64,000 nt of DNA from CAVQUE01 sp046290435. Lineage in GTDB: Bacteria; Actinomycetota; Acidimicrobiia; Acidimicrobiales; UBA8592. The notes beneath the pieces were generated by a model. The model was not told the origin of the DNA, did not search any database, and saw nothing but the letters and a program-made list of their open reading frames with translations. The stretch covers positions 1-64,000 of the forward strand of contig JBKAGO010000001.1 in NCBI GenBank assembly GCA_046290435.1. The letters run 5' to 3'. The position numbers and the translations under genes were made by a program. Below, one piece after another: positions 61,075 through 64,000 of the stretch. Within the stretch, counting starts at the first letter, position 1. The number at the start of each line of letters is the position of its first letter.

Positions 61075-61650
61075 TCAGCTGCCGAGATTCTCCGGGGGGA
61101 CCCACGGCGCCGGGATGTGCGGCTCGAGGGCGCTGCGGACGCCCTCGAGTTCGTCGGCGGCCATCTCGGGCCACGGGAACGTGACGATCGTCGGGCCGGG
61201 GGCTCCCGGCCCATCCGCCTCGCCGACGCAGTCGTCGGCAGGCCGGTGCGGGGTGACGCGGAACTCGGCCAACGCGATCGGAGCCGGGAAGCGCAGCCCG
61301 TTGGCCACGGAGAACTGGCCCGAGCGCCTGGTGGTCCAGGCCTCGATGTCGGCGACCACGACGCTCGTCGTGCCGTCACGCAGTCGCCCACCCGCCAGAC
61401 GGATCTCGGGGTTCAGGACCTCGGCCTGACCGAGGACCGAGACCCAGAGCGCGGCAACACCGCCGAGGAGTGCGAAGCAGATCGCCAGGCCCACCGCGAT
61501 GGCCCCACTCCCGGCGAGCCGTGTGATGGCTGTGACGGCCACTGCCGGCGCTGCGAACCAGACACCCAGCTTGCGCCACCGTCGCCGGCCGGCGTCAGGA
61601 TCGACCTGCCGTTGCCACAGGAGCAGGCCGTCGCCGTCGCGTCCGTTCAC
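61075..61650 (-). CDS. Small membrane protein (PH-like DUF), unrecognised
   Basis: About 191 residues from GTG 61650 (a longer frame reaches 61779). Two membrane helices (LGVWFAAPAVAVTAITRLAG and GLAICFALLGGVAALWVSVL) are followed by a soluble strand-rich domain (EIRLAGGRLRDGTTSVVVADIEAWTTR, FRVTPHRP). The layout resembles actinobacterial DUF3093-type proteins with a PH-like domain, but this is by pattern only. It is cotranscribed with the SEC-C gene upstream (64 bp gap). Confidence 0.6.
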   Translation of the reverse strand: MNGRDGDGLLLWQRQVDPDAGRRRWRKLGVWFAAPAVAVTAITRLAGSGAIAVGLAICFALLGGVAALWVSVLGQAEVLNPEIRLAGGRLRDGTTSVVVADIEAWTTRRSGQFSVANGLRFPAPIALAEFRVTPHRPADDCVGEADGPGAPGPTIVTFPWPEMAADELEGVRSALEPHIPAPWVPPENLGS

Positions 61651-61714
61651 GACGCGACAGGGTCCGACTTCTCGGTGCCGCCTTCCGAGCCGCTCGCCGA
61701 AGTCCCCCGGGGCA

Positions 61715-64000
61715 TCAGCGATCGAGCCCCAGCGCAGCGCGGAGCCGGTCAGGGCGCAGGCCGAACATCTCGCCGTCATCGAGATCGGGGAACGAGTCGA
61801 TGAGACGGCGGACCTGCTCGCGTCGGGTCGGATCGGCCGCGGCTTCCCTGGGCGTGATGTCGCCGAGCGCCGGGACGGGCTGGGACAGCCACTGCTCCTC
61901 GAACATGGCCATGATCTCCTCGCGCTCGTCGAGCGACAGCGACGGACCGGGGGAACCGACGCCGCTGCCGGCCATCGACTCGGCGGCCTCGACCATGGCT
62001 TCGAGCGGCTGCCGCTCGTCGGAGATCACGACCAACCCCTCGACGCGGTCCCGCAACTCGGCCAGCACCCGATCGGCGCGTGCGTCGGCGTTGGTTTCGA
62101 TCAGCAGGCCTTCCTCGTCGAGGGTCAGCGTGGCCCGCACGATCGACTCGTCGGCGTTGAGCGGATGCATCGCCCGCCACGTCCCATCACCTGGCACGTT
62201 GTCCTCGTCGGGTTCGTAGAGCTCGTCGAGCACCTGGCCGGCGGCGACGGGATCGGGCACTGCAGCCTCGATGGTCACGACGACCATCGGCTCGCCCTCT
62301 CGGGTCGACAGCTGGGGTGTCGCCTCGAGCGAGCGGGCGAAGGTCATGAGCCCGAAGGCATCGGCATCGTCGCACAACGCGATGGCCTCGGTCTCGCGAC
62401 CGGGCGCAACCAGGACGACACCGCCGATCAACACATGGCCGGCACCGTCGGGCACAACGTGGAGCAGCGCCATCTGTCCGGGCTGTACGTGGTGGGTGAG
62501 GGCGCGCTCGCGCACGTCGAGCTCGTCGCCGGTGCGGAGATCGCGCACGGTGAAACCCTCGTCGCGGCGGACGTCGACGAACTCGAACACCGAACGCTCG
62601 GTCAGCAGCCAGGCCTCGACCAGGAGGCGCTCGTCGTCGGGCAGCAGCGCACCACGCTCGAACAGGAACCGGCGGGCGAGTTCCAGCTCGGTCAGCGCCA
62701 CGTCGAACACCAGCGGATCGGAGAACGACGCTGCGACGCTGCGGGCATCGTCGGGGTCGACCGCCCGGGCGGTGGCGAGGTCGTAGAGCGTGTTCTCGAC
62801 GTGACCCCCGCGGGCGCAGCGGCTGAGCCAACTGGTCTGCTTGCGGCAGATCCAGTCGATGCGATCCTCGAGCGGGACGATCGCGGGCCGACCCAGGTGG
62901 CACGCCTTGTACTTGCGGCCCGAGCCGCACCAGCACGGGTCGTTGCGGCCGATCCGGGTCGACGGCGTCGCCGCCGACGCGTAGCGCTGGACGAGCTCGA
63001 GCTCGCCGGGGTCGCCGGTGAGGCGCGACCACAGCCGAGCTGCGGTCGCAGCGTCGCCCCGATCCGAGGCGTACCAGGCCAACCGGTCGACGAGCAGGAG
63101 CGAGTCGGGGTCGGCGGCGAAGCCGGCCCGGAAGTGCTCCTCGGCGACCTCGACGTCGGGGACAGCCTCGGCGAGCAGGCCTGCCAGGGTCCTGGCCGCC
63201 GCTTCCTGGGGTCGGCGTGTCGCCGCGGCCACGAGATCGTCGCCCAGGGCCAGCGCGTAGGCGGGGTCGTCGCCGTCGTCGGCACTGTAGAGCTCGACCG
63301 CGACGAGCTCGGCGACCTCGCCTGCCTCGTCGCCCAACAGCGCGAAGAGCCGCCGTGCGGCCACCGGGTCATCGGCGAAATAGCGGAACTCGATGATGTC
63401 CAGCGCATCGATCGCGTGGTCGACGATCTCGGCCGACGAGGCCGCTGCGCGCAGGCGAGCCGATCGACGGACGCGGTCGTAGTAGTCCCACGCACCTGCG
63501 TCGAGAGCGATGCGGCCGGTGCGCCGATCGAGCCCGGCGCGTTCGGCGAGCTCGGTGATCGGCAGGTGCGGCACGGCGAAGGTGTCGGGAGCCTCGACGA
63601 CCATCGCTGCCATGACCTCGAGGAGGCGTTGAGGGGTACCCAGCTCGGCGGCCTCGGCGGCGCAGGCGCGGGCGAGGCGATCGGCGAGCGCATCGGCATC
63701 GGATCCGCCCGCCAGGTCGGATTCGTCGATGCGTTCGACGGTGACGACGCCGTCGGTGTCGACGCGCACGGCCAGCAGGTCGCCCACGGCGAAGCCCGCC
63801 AGCCAGCCGCTCTCGCGTTGCCCCCAACCCAGGTGATCGTCGTCGAGCGAGAAGACGTCGAGCTCGGACCCGTCCGTCAGCCACAGGTCGTCGTGATGGC
63901 TGAACAACGCCAGATCGTTGGCGACGCACATGAGCGCACCGAGCTCGATCTCGGCCTCGTTGATGCGGTGCGTGAGAACCGACCGGGCCGACACCGTCGG
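61715..64000 (-). CDS. SEC-C motif protein with large helical N-terminus (5' end at or beyond the window edge)
   Basis: At least 759 residues. The SEC-C zinc motif is RNDPCWCGSGRKYKACHLG near residue 345 (CxC...CH). Before it lies a long helical, possibly TPR-like region (FRAGFAADPDSLLLVDRLAW, ASDRGDAATAARLWSRLTGD). After it comes a charged domain with DERLLVEAWLLTERSVFEFVDVRRD, then ITPREAAADPTRREQVRRLI near the C-terminus. Homologues are mostly uncharacterised actinobacterial proteins. A GTG at 63994 could be the start, but only six bases remain upstream, so the gene may continue. It is transcribed toward the small membrane protein gene. Confidence 0.75.
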   Translation of the reverse strand, partial: PTVSARSVLTHRINEAEIELGALMCVANDLALFSHHDDLWLTDGSELDVFSLDDDHLGWGQRESGWLAGFAVGDLLAVRVDTDGVVTVERIDESDLAGGSDADALADRLARACAAEAAELGTPQRLLEVMAAMVVEAPDTFAVPHLPITELAERAGLDRRTGRIALDAGAWDYYDRVRRSARLRAAASSAEIVDHAIDALDIIEFRYFADDPVAARRLFALLGDEAGEVAELVAVELYSADDGDDPAYALALGDDLVAAATRRPQEAAARTLAGLLAEAVPDVEVAEEHFRAGFAADPDSLLLVDRLAWYASDRGDAATAARLWSRLTGDPGELELVQRYASAATPSTRIGRNDPCWCGSGRKYKACHLGRPAIVPLEDRIDWICRKQTSWLSRCARGGHVENTLYDLATARAVDPDDARSVAASFSDPLVFDVALTELELARRFLFERGALLPDDERLLVEAWLLTERSVFEFVDVRRDEGFTVRDLRTGDELDVRERALTHHVQPGQMALLHVVPDGAGHVLIGGVVLVAPGRETEAIALCDDADAFGLMTFARSLEATPQLSTREGEPMVVVTIEAAVPDPVAAGQVLDELYEPDEDNVPGDGTWRAMHPLNADESIVRATLTLDEEGLLIETNADARADRVLAELRDRVEGLVVISDERQPLEAMVEAAESMAGSGVGSPGPSLSLDEREEIMAMFEEQWLSQPVPALGDITPREAAADPTRREQVRRLIDSFPDLDDGEMFGLRPDRLRAALGLDR

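Overview
The window is GC-rich (roughly 70%) with GTG starts, many 4-base ATGA/GTGA gene overlaps, three WhiB-family iron-sulfur regulators, SenX3/RegX3, a UPF0182 membrane protein, a GH15-type trehalase and a mycobacteria-like sigE/anti-sigma/tat/htrA neighbourhood. This points to an actinobacterium. The rhodopsin and the mixed gene set suggest an aquatic Acidimicrobiia-type lineage, but that finer placement is inference.

Layout. Positions 1-2990 look like the right end of an integrated element: the 3' part of a 2OG-Fe(II) oxygenase-like gene, a tyrosine integrase, four copies of a 9-bp repeat and a perfect hairpin, abutting the 3' end of an initiator tRNA-fMet (2996-3069). 3148-7513 holds a complete partner-switching stress module (SigB/SigF-type sigma factor, a degenerate RsbW-like protein, an intact RsbW-like kinase, a STAS antagonist, and a LOV-like PAS-GAF-PP2C phosphatase). 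It is divergently next to a proton-pumping rhodopsin. 7682-15378 is mixed metabolism and regulation (NTF2-like proteins, phosphotransferase, SDR, HDOD-GGDEF, Gfo/Idh oxidoreductase, BI-1 protein, WhiB). 15614-19552 is trehalose metabolism: OtsA followed by a fusion of trehalose-phosphate phosphatase and GH15 trehalase. 19556-26257 has a LOG-like protein, a small protein paralogous to one beside the rhodopsin, a class III cyclase, a four-gene double ABC transporter operon and a cupin. 26276-37259 is a housekeeping envelope and protease block (UPF0182, YlbL-like PDZ-Lon protease, HEAT protein, MreB, MoaE, an inactive-looking HtrA homologue, an epimerase, a zincin).

37357-50474 is mostly phosphate physiology on the minus strand: RegX3, SenX3, PhoU, PstBACS, a second PhoU-domain protein, a Na/Pi cotransporter, a Nudix hydrolase and polyphosphate kinase. 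Two arrays of 11-bp-spaced PHO-box-like repeats sit before pstS and before the Na/Pi cotransporter. 50565-54761 is an envelope-stress block (HtrA, two WhiB, ECF sigma, anti-sigma, TatA). 55012-64000 has a VWA protein, a GH1-fold protein without its catalytic glutamates, a visibly lower-GC patch (about 58.4-59.9 kb) with a lipoprotein and an orphan coding fragment, a luciferase-like monooxygenase, a small membrane protein and a SEC-C protein running to the window edge.

Hairpin repeats sharing GGGGTCA(A/G) ends lie at 37261-37352 and 38858-38948, with partial copies at 58395-58422 and 59757-59841. Stretches over 300 bp without a large gene: 12133-12454 holds one probable 51-aa membrane protein gene; 58365-58804 holds a partial repeat and an orphan reading frame; 59555-59879 holds partial repeats and nothing else I can support. 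No rRNA, CRISPR array or complete insertion sequence was seen.
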